Source: Micromonospora sp. RP3T (GTDB lineage: Bacteria; Actinomycetota; Actinomycetes; Mycobacteriales; Micromonosporaceae). From it: a stretch of 64,000 nucleotides of DNA. The notes below the pieces were generated by a model that saw nothing but the letters and a program-made list of their open reading frames with translations, did no database searches and was not told where the DNA came from. The translations under genes and the position numbers were made by a program. Location of the stretch: NCBI RefSeq assembly GCF_003027925.1, contig NZ_PYPS01000023.1, positions 1 through 64,000 of the forward strand. The letters are read 5' to 3'. The first letter of the stretch is position 1; each line of letters starts with the position of its first letter. Positions 1 through 10,631 of the stretch are shown here, in pieces.

Positions 1-42
1 GAAGCCCTCGGCTACCGCGTCACCCTCGACCTCGCCGCCTAA
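1..42 (+). CDS. C-terminal tail of an unidentified protein (5' end outside window)
   Basis: Reading from base 1 gives 13 codons (EALGYRVTLDLAA) and then TAA at 40-42. The piece is too short to assign to a family. It lies directly upstream of a hairpin and a tRNA 3' fragment, so it may belong to a mobile element such as a transposase or other element-borne gene. That is inference from position only. Confidence 0.4.
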   Translation, partial: EALGYRVTLDLAA

Positions 43-61
43 CGCACCACCCCACAAGACC

Positions 62-90
62 CATCCCGCGCCGCTTCGCGACGCGGGATG
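62..90 (+). terminator. Hairpin terminator after the left-edge gene
   Basis: The 9-bp perfect stem CATCCCGCG/CGCGGGATG (62-70 and 82-90) encloses an 11-nt loop, 20 bases after the stop codon of the left-edge gene. No U-tract follows, which is usual for high-G+C actinobacterial terminators. Confidence 0.55.
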
Positions 91-125
91 CTGCCGCACG
101 TCAAGTCACGGTCGATTTTCGAGTT

Positions 126-153
126 AGGGGTTCGAGTCCCCTGGGCACCACCA
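126..153 (+). other. 3' fragment of a tRNA gene (T-arm, acceptor strand, CCA); probable attachment-site remnant
   Basis: The T-stem AGGGG (126-130), loop TTCGAGT (131-137), T-stem CCCCT (138-142), 3' acceptor strand GGGCACC (143-149), discriminator A and CCA (151-153) form a correct tRNA 3' end. The matching 5' acceptor GGTGCCC is absent from the preceding bases, so no complete tRNA exists here. Integrative elements of actinomycetes commonly recombine into tRNA 3' ends and leave such a copy at one border. The tRNA identity cannot be fixed without the anticodon arm. Confidence 0.6.
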
Positions 154-298
154 GCACTTTCACTGGTTGATCTCGACCCCGAGTACAGCCGCCGTACAGC
201 CGAGCGGCTCGTCGGTTCAGTGGCGACAGAGGACGATGCGTCCTACCGGCGTTCGGGACGAAGGGTGCTTGGCTGCACCCCCGGGTACGTTGCTGACT

Positions 299-958
299 AT
301 GCAGCGGTTGGCGCTCTTCGATCTCGACAACACGCTCGTGGACCGTTCGGAAGCGTTCCGGCGCTGGGCGGTGGAGTTCTGTGCCGATCACGGGCTGTCC
401 GACGACGCGTTGGCCTGGCTGATCGCTACGGATCAGGACGGTTCCGTGCCCCGCGACTGGTTCTTTGGCGAGGTGGCGGACCGGTTCGGCCTGGCATCAA
501 GGGACACCATGTGGGGGCAGTACCGACGCCGGATGCCGGAACTGGTGAGTTGCCCCGAAGAAGTGCTGGCGTCGCTGACGCTACTACGCGACGACGGCTG
601 GACCGTCGCGATCGTGACCAACGGTCAGGCAGACAACCAGTTGGGCAAGATCAGGCGTACGGGGCTGGACCGACGCGTCGATGCCTGGGCAGTTTCCGGA
701 GAGGTGGGCATCCGGAAGCCAGCACGCGAGATCTTCGAGGCGGCAGCCCGTGGGTGCGGTCTCGATCTGGAAGGCGGGGGCTGGGTGATCGGTGACAGCC
801 CGGTCCTTGATGTCGAGGGTGGCCGCGCGGCGGGGCTTGCCACCCTATGGGTCAGCCGCGGGAAGGGCTGGCCTTCGGAACTCGCCCCGCCTGATCGCAC
901 CGTTACGGACGTGGTGGCCGCTGTTCAAGTGCTACGAGATGAGGACACCGGGCGGTAG
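299..958 (+). CDS. HAD-superfamily hydrolase (phosphatase-like)
   Basis: This 219-aa soluble protein has all four HAD motifs. Motif I is DLDNT (Asp8 nucleophile, Asp10 acid/base), motif II is the Thr in VTNG near residue 105, motif III is the Lys in GIRKPA near 140, and motif IV is GDSPVLD near 164. The helical cap after motif I fits small-molecule phosphatases of the HAD subfamily I type. I placed the start at ATG 299 because DxDxT must lie within about ten residues of the N terminus. The reading frame is open further upstream (to 167), but that part overlaps the att-like region and has no family character. The substrate cannot be predicted. It is a single gene, followed by an SDR remnant on the other strand. 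Confidence 0.8.
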   Translation: MQRLALFDLDNTLVDRSEAFRRWAVEFCADHGLSDDALAWLIATDQDGSVPRDWFFGEVADRFGLASRDTMWGQYRRRMPELVSCPEEVLASLTLLRDDGWTVAIVTNGQADNQLGKIRRTGLDRRVDAWAVSGEVGIRKPAREIFEAAARGCGLDLEGGGWVIGDSPVLDVEGGRAAGLATLWVSRGKGWPSELAPPDRTVTDVVAAVQVLRDEDTGR

Positions 959-1024
959 TTGTACAGCCACCCGTACGGCCGTAGCCGTGCGCAAGGGTGG
1001 CCAGCCCGGCGGTGAGCCGATGAA

Positions 1025-1215
1025 TCAGATGGTGAAGCCTCCGTCGACGCTGACTGTTGCCCCGTTGAGGTAATGCCCATCCGGGCTGGCGAGGAACGCC
1101 ACCGCAGCGGCTACGTCGGCTGGCTTCGCGTAGTGGCCGAGGGTGGTGAACCCGTTGATCGTGTCGGCGTTGGGGCCGTCGGCCGGGTTCAGTAGATGGA
1201 CGACATTGTGAGAAA
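1025..1215 (-). pseudogene. C-terminal remnant of a short-chain dehydrogenase/reductase
   Basis: On the minus strand the last 60 or so codons read as a typical SDR C terminus: LNPADGPNAD, then a GHYAKPADVAAAVAFLASP segment and GATVSVDGGF before TGA at 1025-1027. The Rossmann nucleotide-binding motif and the YxxxK catalytic residues are missing. Upstream of about 1215 the frame stays open but loses all SDR character and runs through a real gene on the other strand. The border is approximate. It is probably a decayed gene truncated when the neighbouring segment arrived. Confidence 0.65.
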
Positions 1216-1267
1216 GGGCCCGGAAGCCGAGCATGTCGACGTCACTGAGATCGACAGGGGTTATGTC

Positions 1268-1273
1268 TATAAT
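1268..1273 (+). promoter_or_regulatory. -10 box of a leaderless promoter
   Basis: A consensus TATAAT ends 7 nt before the ATG at 1281. The expected transcription start therefore falls on or next to the start codon, and no Shine-Dalgarno sequence is present. No good -35 box is visible. Confidence 0.55.
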
Positions 1274-1280
1274 CCTCGCC

Positions 1281-1718
1281 ATGAAAAATTTGAAAATTGC
1301 CGGTGGGGCCGCCACTGCCCTTGCCACGGCTCTCCTCGTCGGAGGGATCGCGACCCCGGCGCAGGCGGCGACCGGCCCGGAAATCTGTGGCGGCTCGGAG
1401 TACGTTCGCATTGCGGCGCACGAACTTCCCAACGGCCGTCTTGTGGTTTCGAAGCACCGGAACAGCAACACCATGTGTGCGGTGACGTTCAACACCTCCG
1501 GCTCGACGCGATACACCCGAGCAACGCTCGTCAGGGTGCCCGCAGGCGGCGGGGTGACGTACGGATCGAAGGAGGATGCCGGCCAGTACACCCAGTACGC
1601 CGGGCCGATCTACCTCGCGAACCAGTACCCGAACAACGACTTCTACGCCGAAGGCCAGGTCGGCGGCAACAGCGTCCAGCTCTACTGCACGCTCACGTAC
1701 TGCGCCGTTCCCCGCTAG
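1281..1718 (+). CDS. Secreted SapA-like (spore-associated protein A-like) protein
   Basis: This 145-aa protein has a clear Sec signal peptide: Lys-containing N region, hydrophobic core, and cleavage after AQA near residue 29. The mature part is small and has four Cys residues (one near the mature N terminus, one mid-protein and two near the C terminus) that could form disulfides. The stretch GQYTQYAGPIYL resembles the YTTYAGPVYL region of Streptomyces spore-associated protein A, which I recall from the family. ATG 1281 is fixed by the signal peptide and by the TATAAT box 7 nt upstream. Its function is unknown. Its A+T-richer 5' end and position beside a truncated SDR suggest local rearrangement. 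Confidence 0.6.
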   Translation: MKNLKIAGGAATALATALLVGGIATPAQAATGPEICGGSEYVRIAAHELPNGRLVVSKHRNSNTMCAVTFNTSGSTRYTRATLVRVPAGGGVTYGSKEDAGQYTQYAGPIYLANQYPNNDFYAEGQVGGNSVQLYCTLTYCAVPR

Positions 1719-1815
1719 TTCCAGGACCTGACCTGACAAAGGGTGGTGGGGTTTCTTCCTCCTCAGGTGATGCGCCCGGCCCGACGAGATGTCGAGCCGG
1801 GCGCGTCGGCGTCAG

Positions 1816-2580
1816 CTACGCCACGAAGCGGGAGCGGCGTCGGCGTCCGATCAGGTAGCCCGCGCCGCCGAGCAGCAGAAGCACCGCGCCGATGGTGACC
1901 ACGGTCGCGGTGTCGGCACCGGTCAGGGGCAGCCCGCCGCCCGAGCCGCCGGGGGCGTCAGCGCTGGCGGAGGGCGCAGCGGTCGGGGCCCCGGTCGTGG
2001 TGGCGCTGGACGTGGCGCTCGGTGTGGGCTGCGCCGTGGGCGTGGGCGTGGGCGTGGGCGTGGGCCGCGGTGTCGACGTCGGCGTCGGCGAGGACTGGGA
2101 CGCGCAGTCGAGTGCCCGCGCGGCGTACCGGCCGTCGTTCAGGTAGGCCAGGTAGGCGTCGACGGACGGGGCGTCGAGCACCTTCTTCGCGGCCGCCCGC
2201 ACATTGGGGCCGGCGTTCGTCAGCGTCTGGGCCACCGACACCCGCAGCGCCGTCGACCAGGCGTTCTCCAGGTCTGTCCGGAGGAATGCGCGGAGATCGT
2301 CGGCGGTGCCGTTCAGTCGTTCCTGGAGGGCGCCGGGCAGCACGGGCAGCGACTCGCGGTTCGCCTCGGCCAGGATCTGGTTGGCCAGCAGCCGTACCTG
2401 GGTGGTGGTGGCGGTGTCCAGGTCGATGGCGACCATCGTGCGGACGTCCTGGTAGACCTTGCGGTCGACCGTCTGGCAGGCCTCGTTCGGCCCGGGTGAC
2501 GGCGTTCGTGCCATGGCCGGTGCCGCCGGAATCAGCAGGGCCAGCGCCATGAGGACGCCGGCCGGGAACTTCCCTCGCAT
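1816..2580 (-). CDS. LPXTG-anchored surface protein with ALF-type helical region
   Basis: This 254-aa exported protein has a signal peptide at about 1-24 (AMA cleavage) and an alpha-helical domain at about 30-165 with Ala-rich repeats of the ALF type (RAFLRTDLENAW, KKVLDAPSVDAYLAYL). A Pro/Thr/Ser-rich stalk containing a run of PT dipeptides follows. A sorting signal LPLTG, a hydrophobic helix and an Arg-rich tail (GRRRRSR) close the protein, the standard layout for sortase-attached wall proteins. The PT run is encoded by a GTGGGC hexamer repeat near 2036-2064 that could vary in length. No sortase gene is adjacent; the only sortase in the window is the class E enzyme at 55361. A TAATAT -10 candidate lies upstream on the minus strand near 2610. 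Confidence 0.75.
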   Translation of the reverse strand: MRGKFPAGVLMALALLIPAAPAMARTPSPGPNEACQTVDRKVYQDVRTMVAIDLDTATTTQVRLLANQILAEANRESLPVLPGALQERLNGTADDLRAFLRTDLENAWSTALRVSVAQTLTNAGPNVRAAAKKVLDAPSVDAYLAYLNDGRYAARALDCASQSSPTPTSTPRPTPTPTPTPTAQPTPSATSSATTTGAPTAAPSASADAPGGSGGGLPLTGADTATVVTIGAVLLLLGGAGYLIGRRRRSRFVA

Positions 2581-2678
2581 GTGTTCTCCCCGTTGTAGAT
2601 CAAACAGGGGATATTACCGGCGACGAATGCGCCCCGGGTGCCCGAAGTCGGCCGGGACGCGCCCGTTCCGGTGCTTGA

Positions 2679-2700
2679 TAGGCAAGTCAGCACTTGCCTA
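2679..2700 (+). promoter_or_regulatory. Operator: 9-bp inverted repeat abutting the ArsR-type start codon
   Basis: TAGGCAAGT (2679-2687) and ACTTGCCTA (2692-2700) form a perfect inverted repeat with a 4-nt spacer, ending on the first base of the ATG at 2700. The size and symmetry suit an ArsR-family dimer, and the position would allow the regulator to repress its own transcription together with the downstream VOC gene. Confidence 0.65.
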
Positions 2701-3002
2701 TGATGAGCGGCGTGGGCGACCTGTACCAGGCGCTGGCCGATCCCACCCGCCGCCTGATCCTCGACGAGCTGACCGAGCGCGACGGTCAGACGCTGTTCGA
2801 GATCTGCGGTCGGTTGGCCACCCGGCACCAGGTCGGCTCGTCCCGGCAGGCGATCTCCCAGCATCTCGATGTGTTGGAGGCCGCCGGCCTGATCGTCACG
2901 CGCCGGCAGGGCCGGTACAAGTTCCACCACCTCGACACCCGGCCGCTGCGTGCCATCACCGAGCGGTGGCTCAGGCCCGAACCCACCCGGGAGGCCCCAT
3001 GA
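2700..3002 (+). CDS. ArsR-family winged-helix transcriptional regulator
   Basis: This roughly 100-aa protein starts with YQALADPTRRLILDEL, the standard ArsR/SmtB opening. The recognition helix segment (SSRQAISQHLDVLEAAGLI) and a beta-wing (TRRQGRYKFHHLD) follow. There is no CxC metal-binding pair in the usual alpha-3 position, so it is probably of the non-metal SdpR/YdhC-like type often paired with VOC or START-domain genes. Two ATGs (2700 and 2703) are possible; both immediately follow the 9-bp operator, so the transcript is probably leaderless. The stop overlaps the next start as ATGA, so the two genes are translationally coupled. Confidence 0.85.
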   Translation: MMSGVGDLYQALADPTRRLILDELTERDGQTLFEICGRLATRHQVGSSRQAISQHLDVLEAAGLIVTRRQGRYKFHHLDTRPLRAITERWLRPEPTREAP

Positions 3003-3385
3003 GAATCAACCTGACCAGCGTGTACGTCGACGACCAGGAGAAGGCTCTGCGCTTCTACACCGACGTGCTGGGCTTCGTGAAGAAGACGGACGTGCCGACC
3101 GGCGAGCACCGCTGGCTGACCGTCGTCTCGCCGGACGCTCCCGACGGGGTCGAACTGCTGCTGGAACCGGAGGCCCACCCGGCCGCCAAGGCGTTCAAGG
3201 AGGCCTTGGCGGCCGACGGCATCCCGTTCACCCAGTTCGCGGTCGACGACGCGGCGGCCGAGCACGAGCGGCTGCGGCAGCTCGGCGTGTTGTTCACGCA
3301 GGAGCCGGTGGACATGGGGCCGGTGGTGACCGCCGTCTTCGACGACACGTGCGGCAACCTGATCCAGATCGCCGAGTACCGGTAG
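2999..3385 (+). CDS. VOC-family (glyoxalase/bleomycin-resistance fold) protein
   Basis: This 128-aa protein has two betaalphabetabetabeta modules: N-terminal INLTSVYVDDQEKALRFYTDVLGF and C-terminal GPVVTAVFDDTCGNLIQIAEY. Candidate metal or ligand residues are the Glu near the C terminus (QIAEY) and the His in GEHRWL. Its ATG overlaps the stop of the ArsR-type gene (ATGA), so both form one operon under the inverted-repeat operator. The pairing suggests that the VOC protein handles or senses a compound recognised by the regulator. The substrate is unknown. Confidence 0.85.
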   Translation: MRINLTSVYVDDQEKALRFYTDVLGFVKKTDVPTGEHRWLTVVSPDAPDGVELLLEPEAHPAAKAFKEALAADGIPFTQFAVDDAAAEHERLRQLGVLFTQEPVDMGPVVTAVFDDTCGNLIQIAEYR

Positions 3386-3398
3386 CGCGGGCGATCGG

Positions 3399-3989
3399 TC
3401 AGCCCAGCCGGGCGAGGAGGTCGCGGCTGCGGGTCACCACCAGCGTGGTCGCCTCCGCGTCGTACGACGGGAGCGAGCTGTCGGTGAACAGGTGCCGGTC
3501 ACCGGGGTAGACGAACAGCTCTCCCCGGTCCGGGCCGACGATCGAGACCAGTTCGCGGGCGGCGTCGACGTCACCCTCCAGACCGAAGAACGGGTCCCGC
3601 TCCATGCCGTGCACCTGCACCGCCACGCCGTCGGGCCAGGGGCCGATCGCCCATTCGCCGGTGACCGGCAGGCAGGCTTCGTAGAGCAGGGCGGCCCGCG
3701 CGCCGGCCCGGGTCTGGGCGAGCCGTTGGGCGATGGCGGCGCCCCAGGAGACGCCGACGTGGACCAGGTCGGGGCGCAGGTCCGCGGCGATCCGGTCGGC
3801 TCGCCGGTCGAGGACGTCGGCGCCAATGCGCTTGACCAGCGCGGAGCCCTCTTCGACGCTGGCCGGCTGCTCGCCGTCGAAGAGGTCGGGGAGGTGCACG
3901 GTGTGCCCGCCCGCCCCGAGGGCGCCGGCGAGGGCGCGTACGCCGTCGGTGAGCCCTTGCAGGTGGTGGAAAAGGAGGATCTCGGCCAT
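3399..3989 (-). CDS. Dienelactone hydrolase-like alpha/beta hydrolase
   Basis: This 196-aa protein starts MAEILLFHHLQGLTDGV, the usual opening of the dienelactone hydrolase family. The nucleophile elbow is VGVSWGAA with Ser, where classical dienelactone hydrolases have Cys. The acid is probably the Asp in VYPGDRHLF, and the His in that motif completes the triad. It is convergent with the VOC gene (13-bp gap) and divergent from the winged-helix regulator at 4054. Two direct repeats in the shared promoter suggest joint control. The substrate is unknown, and the Ser nucleophile argues for a general esterase. Confidence 0.75.
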   Translation of the reverse strand: MAEILLFHHLQGLTDGVRALAGALGAGGHTVHLPDLFDGEQPASVEEGSALVKRIGADVLDRRADRIAADLRPDLVHVGVSWGAAIAQRLAQTRAGARAALLYEACLPVTGEWAIGPWPDGVAVQVHGMERDPFFGLEGDVDAARELVSIVGPDRGELFVYPGDRHLFTDSSLPSYDAEATTLVVTRSRDLLARLG

Positions 3990-4010
3990 CTCTAGACTCC
4001 CGACTGTCGG

Positions 4011-4045
4011 ACCAGAATCATCGAACGAACCAGAATATTAGAACG
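4011..4045. promoter_or_regulatory. Pair of 17-bp direct repeats in a divergent promoter
   Basis: ACCAGAATCATCGAACG (4011-4027) and ACCAGAATATTAGAACG (4029-4045) match at 14 of 17 positions and are offset by 18 bp, nearly two helical turns less one. They fill the 64-bp region between the hydrolase (minus) and the winged-helix regulator (plus), an A+T-rich island in high-G+C DNA. They are probably binding sites for the regulator encoded at 4054. Confidence 0.55.
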
Positions 4046-4053
4046 GTCGAGAA

Positions 4054-4635
4054 ATGTCGGTCAATAAACGGGTCCCGGACTACGACCTCGACGACCTGCT
4101 CGTGGTCACCGCGCCCGAGCAGTTGCGTGCGCTCGCCGACCCCCTGCGCGGCACCCTGCTGGAGCTGCTGCTGGAGCGCGCGGCCACGGTCAACGAACTG
4201 GCCCGCGCCGTGGACCGGCCGAAGAGCAGCGTGGCCTACCACGTGAACCAGCTCGTCGACGCCGGGCTGCTGCGGGTGGTGCGTACCCGCCGGGTCCGGG
4301 CCATCGAGGAACGCTTCTACGGCCGGGTCGCGCGCACGTTCTACGTCGGCGTGCTCAACCGGCCCGAGGACAAGCAGGTCGTCGCCCGGATCAACGGGCT
4401 GGCCGAGGCCGCGGCGGAGGCCGCCGCCGCGCACGCCGCCGACGAGCTGCGGTGCACGCTGGTGCACGCGCGCATCCCGATCGAGGACGTGCGGGAGTTC
4501 TGGACGGAGGTGCAGGCGTTGGCCCGGCGGTTCGCCCAGATCCCCCGCGCCGGTGACCAGGTCTTCGGCTTCGCCGCCGGCGTCTACCCCACCGACGCAC
4601 CCACCCTCCCCGACCCGGACCACCCCGCCGACTGA
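4054..4635 (+). CDS. Helix-turn-helix (ArsR/winged-helix) transcriptional regulator
   Basis: This 193-aa protein has a winged-helix domain at about 20-95: APEQLRALADPLRGTLLELLLERAATVNELA, then a recognition helix in PKSSVAYHVNQLVDAGLL and a wing with RTRRVRAIEERFYG. The longer C-terminal half (about 100-190) is helical and Ala-rich and probably mediates effector binding or dimerisation. ATG 4054 follows the direct repeats directly. It is likely to control itself and the divergent dienelactone hydrolase-like gene. The ligand is unknown. Confidence 0.8.
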   Translation: MSVNKRVPDYDLDDLLVVTAPEQLRALADPLRGTLLELLLERAATVNELARAVDRPKSSVAYHVNQLVDAGLLRVVRTRRVRAIEERFYGRVARTFYVGVLNRPEDKQVVARINGLAEAAAEAAAAHAADELRCTLVHARIPIEDVREFWTEVQALARRFAQIPRAGDQVFGFAAGVYPTDAPTLPDPDHPAD

Positions 4636-4708
4636 CCCCGCCCGCGCCGAGCCGCGGTGTGGCGGGGGCCGGCACGGAACGGGGAGCGGGGCAGGCTAGC
4701 GTCGCAGC

Positions 4709-5680
4709 GTGAGCAACGGATCCCCGCGTGTCCTGCCGGCCGGCAGCGGCATCGACGAGGCCGCCGCCGTCCTGCGCGCCGGCGGGCTGGTCGCGTTCCC
4801 CACCGAGACGGTCTACGGGCTGGGTGCGAACGCACTCGACGCCCGGGCCGCGGCGCGGATCTTCGAGGCGAAGGCGCGGCCCAGCTTCGACCCGCTGATC
4901 AGCCACCTGGCCGACGCCGCCGACCTGCCCGCGCTGGTCGGCGCCGTGCCGCCGGCCGTGGCCGCGCTGGTGCGGCGGTTCTGGCCGGGTCCGCTCACGC
5001 TGATCGTGGACCGGCCGGCGGCGATTCCGCCGATCGTCACGTCCGGCCTGGACACGATGGCCGTCCGGGTGCCCGACGAGCCGGCCGCCCGGGCGTTGAT
5101 CGCCGCCGCCGGCGTGCCGGTGGCCGCGCCGAGCGCCAACCGGTTCGGCCAGCTCAGCCCCACCCGGGCCGAGCACGTGGTGGCCGGGCTGGGCGGCGCG
5201 GTGGACGTGGTGCTCGACGGCGGGCCCACCCGCTGCGGCATCGAGTCGACGATCGTGGACGCCCGGGGCGAGCGGCCGGTGGTGCTGCGGTTGGGCGCGC
5301 TGCCGGTCGAGGCGCTGGTCGAGGCGATCGGACCGGTCGAGGTCCGCCAGGGCAGCTCCGGTCAGCCGGTCGCGCCCGGGACGCTGGCCGCGCACTACGC
5401 CCCGCGTACCCCGTTGCGGTTGGGTGCGGCGGACGCGCGCGACGGCGGCCGGCGGGGATTCCTGGCCTTCCGGGAGCCACCGGCGGACGGCGACTGGACG
5501 GCGGTGGAGGTGCTGTCGCCGGCGGGTGACCTGACGGCGGCCGCCGCGCGGCTCTTCGACGCGTTGCACCGGCTCGACGCGGCCGGGGTGACCGAGATCG
5601 TCGCCGAGCCGGTGCCCGACGAAGGGGTCGGGCGGGCGATCAACGACCGGCTGCGCCGGGCAGCCGCCACCTGGCAATAG
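4709..5680 (+). CDS. L-threonylcarbamoyladenylate synthase, Sua5 type
   Basis: This enzyme makes threonylcarbamoyl-AMP from Thr, bicarbonate and ATP for the t6A37 modification of ANN-decoding tRNAs. The protein has 323 aa. The YrdC domain (about 10-200) contains GGLVAFPTETVYGLGANA, KARPSFDPL, RFWPGPLT, VAAPSANRFGQ and CGIESTIVD. A C-terminal Sua5 domain begins after VAPGTLAAHYAPRTPL, so this is the long Sua5 form and not the short TsaC. The start is GTG 4709 with a TAGCGT -10 candidate at 4697-4702, consistent with leaderless transcription. It is convergent with the P-type ATPase and not linked to tsaB/D/E here. Confidence 0.9.
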   Translation: MSNGSPRVLPAGSGIDEAAAVLRAGGLVAFPTETVYGLGANALDARAAARIFEAKARPSFDPLISHLADAADLPALVGAVPPAVAALVRRFWPGPLTLIVDRPAAIPPIVTSGLDTMAVRVPDEPAARALIAAAGVPVAAPSANRFGQLSPTRAEHVVAGLGGAVDVVLDGGPTRCGIESTIVDARGERPVVLRLGALPVEALVEAIGPVEVRQGSSGQPVAPGTLAAHYAPRTPLRLGAADARDGGRRGFLAFREPPADGDWTAVEVLSPAGDLTAAAARLFDALHRLDAAGVTEIVAEPVPDEGVGRAINDRLRRAAATWQ

Positions 5681-5687
5681 GGCCCCG

Positions 5688-10160
<4,473 letters not shown>

Positions 10161-10202
10161 CTCGCCTCCCGGACTCGTCCCGGCGGCCCGACTTCCCGGC
10201 GA

Positions 10203-10261
10203 GGCATCCGTTATGCCCTTCAGGAGGGGGAAGTTTCCCGACTGCCGGGGCATGGATGCCC
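10203..10261. promoter_or_regulatory. Two GGCAT...ATGCC inverted repeats in the divergent ATPase promoter
   Basis: GGCAT/ATGCC arms at 10203-10207 and 10213-10217 (5-nt spacer), and GGGCAT/ATGCCC arms at 10248-10253 and 10256-10261 (2-nt spacer), lie in the 156-bp region between the P-type ATPase and the small gene at 10317. They share the half-site GGCAT, so they may be two copies of one operator. The arms are short, and this is a suggestion only. Confidence 0.3.
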
Positions 10262-10316
10262 GGGGCGGTGGAATGCCGGTCGGGTCGATGCCGTCGTCGT
10301 AACCGGGGAGGCTGGG

Positions 10317-10577
10317 ATGAGCACGCTGACACGACATCTGAGCGGATCGCGGGAGATGGTCCGGGCGTACAGCCGGCGGGTGGACGTGCCGTTCCTGGGT
10401 CAGGTGGCGGTGCCCCCGCCCGACAAGCTCGCCTACTACGCCGGCATCGGGGTGCTCACCGCGTTGCAGGTCATCGAGTGGCCGCTGGCCCTGGTCATCA
10501 CCGCCGGCCACGTCCTGGCCGACCAGCACTTCTCCGGCCTGGTGAAGGGCGTGGGCGAGGCGCTGGAGACCGCCTGA
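10317..10577 (+). CDS. Conserved small protein with one hydrophobic segment
   Basis: This 86-aa protein has a charged N terminus, then PDKLAYYAGIGVLTALQVIEWPLALVITAGHVLAD, which contains one or two hydrophobic stretches (about 38-68) able to associate with the membrane. It ends in a short amphipathic tail. Start ATG 10317 has GGGGAGG 5 to 11 nt upstream. It is divergent from the CtpI-like ATPase and probably shares its regulation. It could be an accessory membrane peptide of the transporter, but that is inference from adjacency. No family is recognised. Confidence 0.7.
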   Translation: MSTLTRHLSGSREMVRAYSRRVDVPFLGQVAVPPPDKLAYYAGIGVLTALQVIEWPLALVITAGHVLADQHFSGLVKGVGEALETA

Positions 10578-10594
10578 CGAGACCGGGCCCACAG

Positions 10595-10625
10595 TTGACC
10601 TCAACCGCGGTTGAGGTCGCAGGCT
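10595..10625 (+). promoter_or_regulatory. SoxR-box-like MerR promoter of the MFS gene
   Basis: A 22-bp perfect palindrome (10597-10618) has half-site GACCTCAACCG and its exact reverse complement. It lies between a TTGACC -35 (10595-10600) and a CAGGCT -10 candidate (10620-10625), giving a 19-bp spacer. CCTCAA-N6-TTGAGG is the same half-site arrangement as the SoxR box, and the long spacer is the hallmark of MerR-family activated promoters. The start codon follows 6 nt after the -10, so the transcript would be leaderless. Confidence 0.7.
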
Positions 10626-10631
10626 GGGCGC

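Noticed and set aside
1218..1591. Extension of the SDR frame upstream to 1591
   Set aside because: The translation has no SDR features and is antisense to the SapA-like secreted protein with a clear signal peptide and promoter.
10161..10604. N-terminal extension of the P-type ATPase frame up to 10604
   Set aside because: It overlaps the small gene at 10317 on the other strand, lacks family character, and a good Shine-Dalgarno sequence supports ATG 10160.
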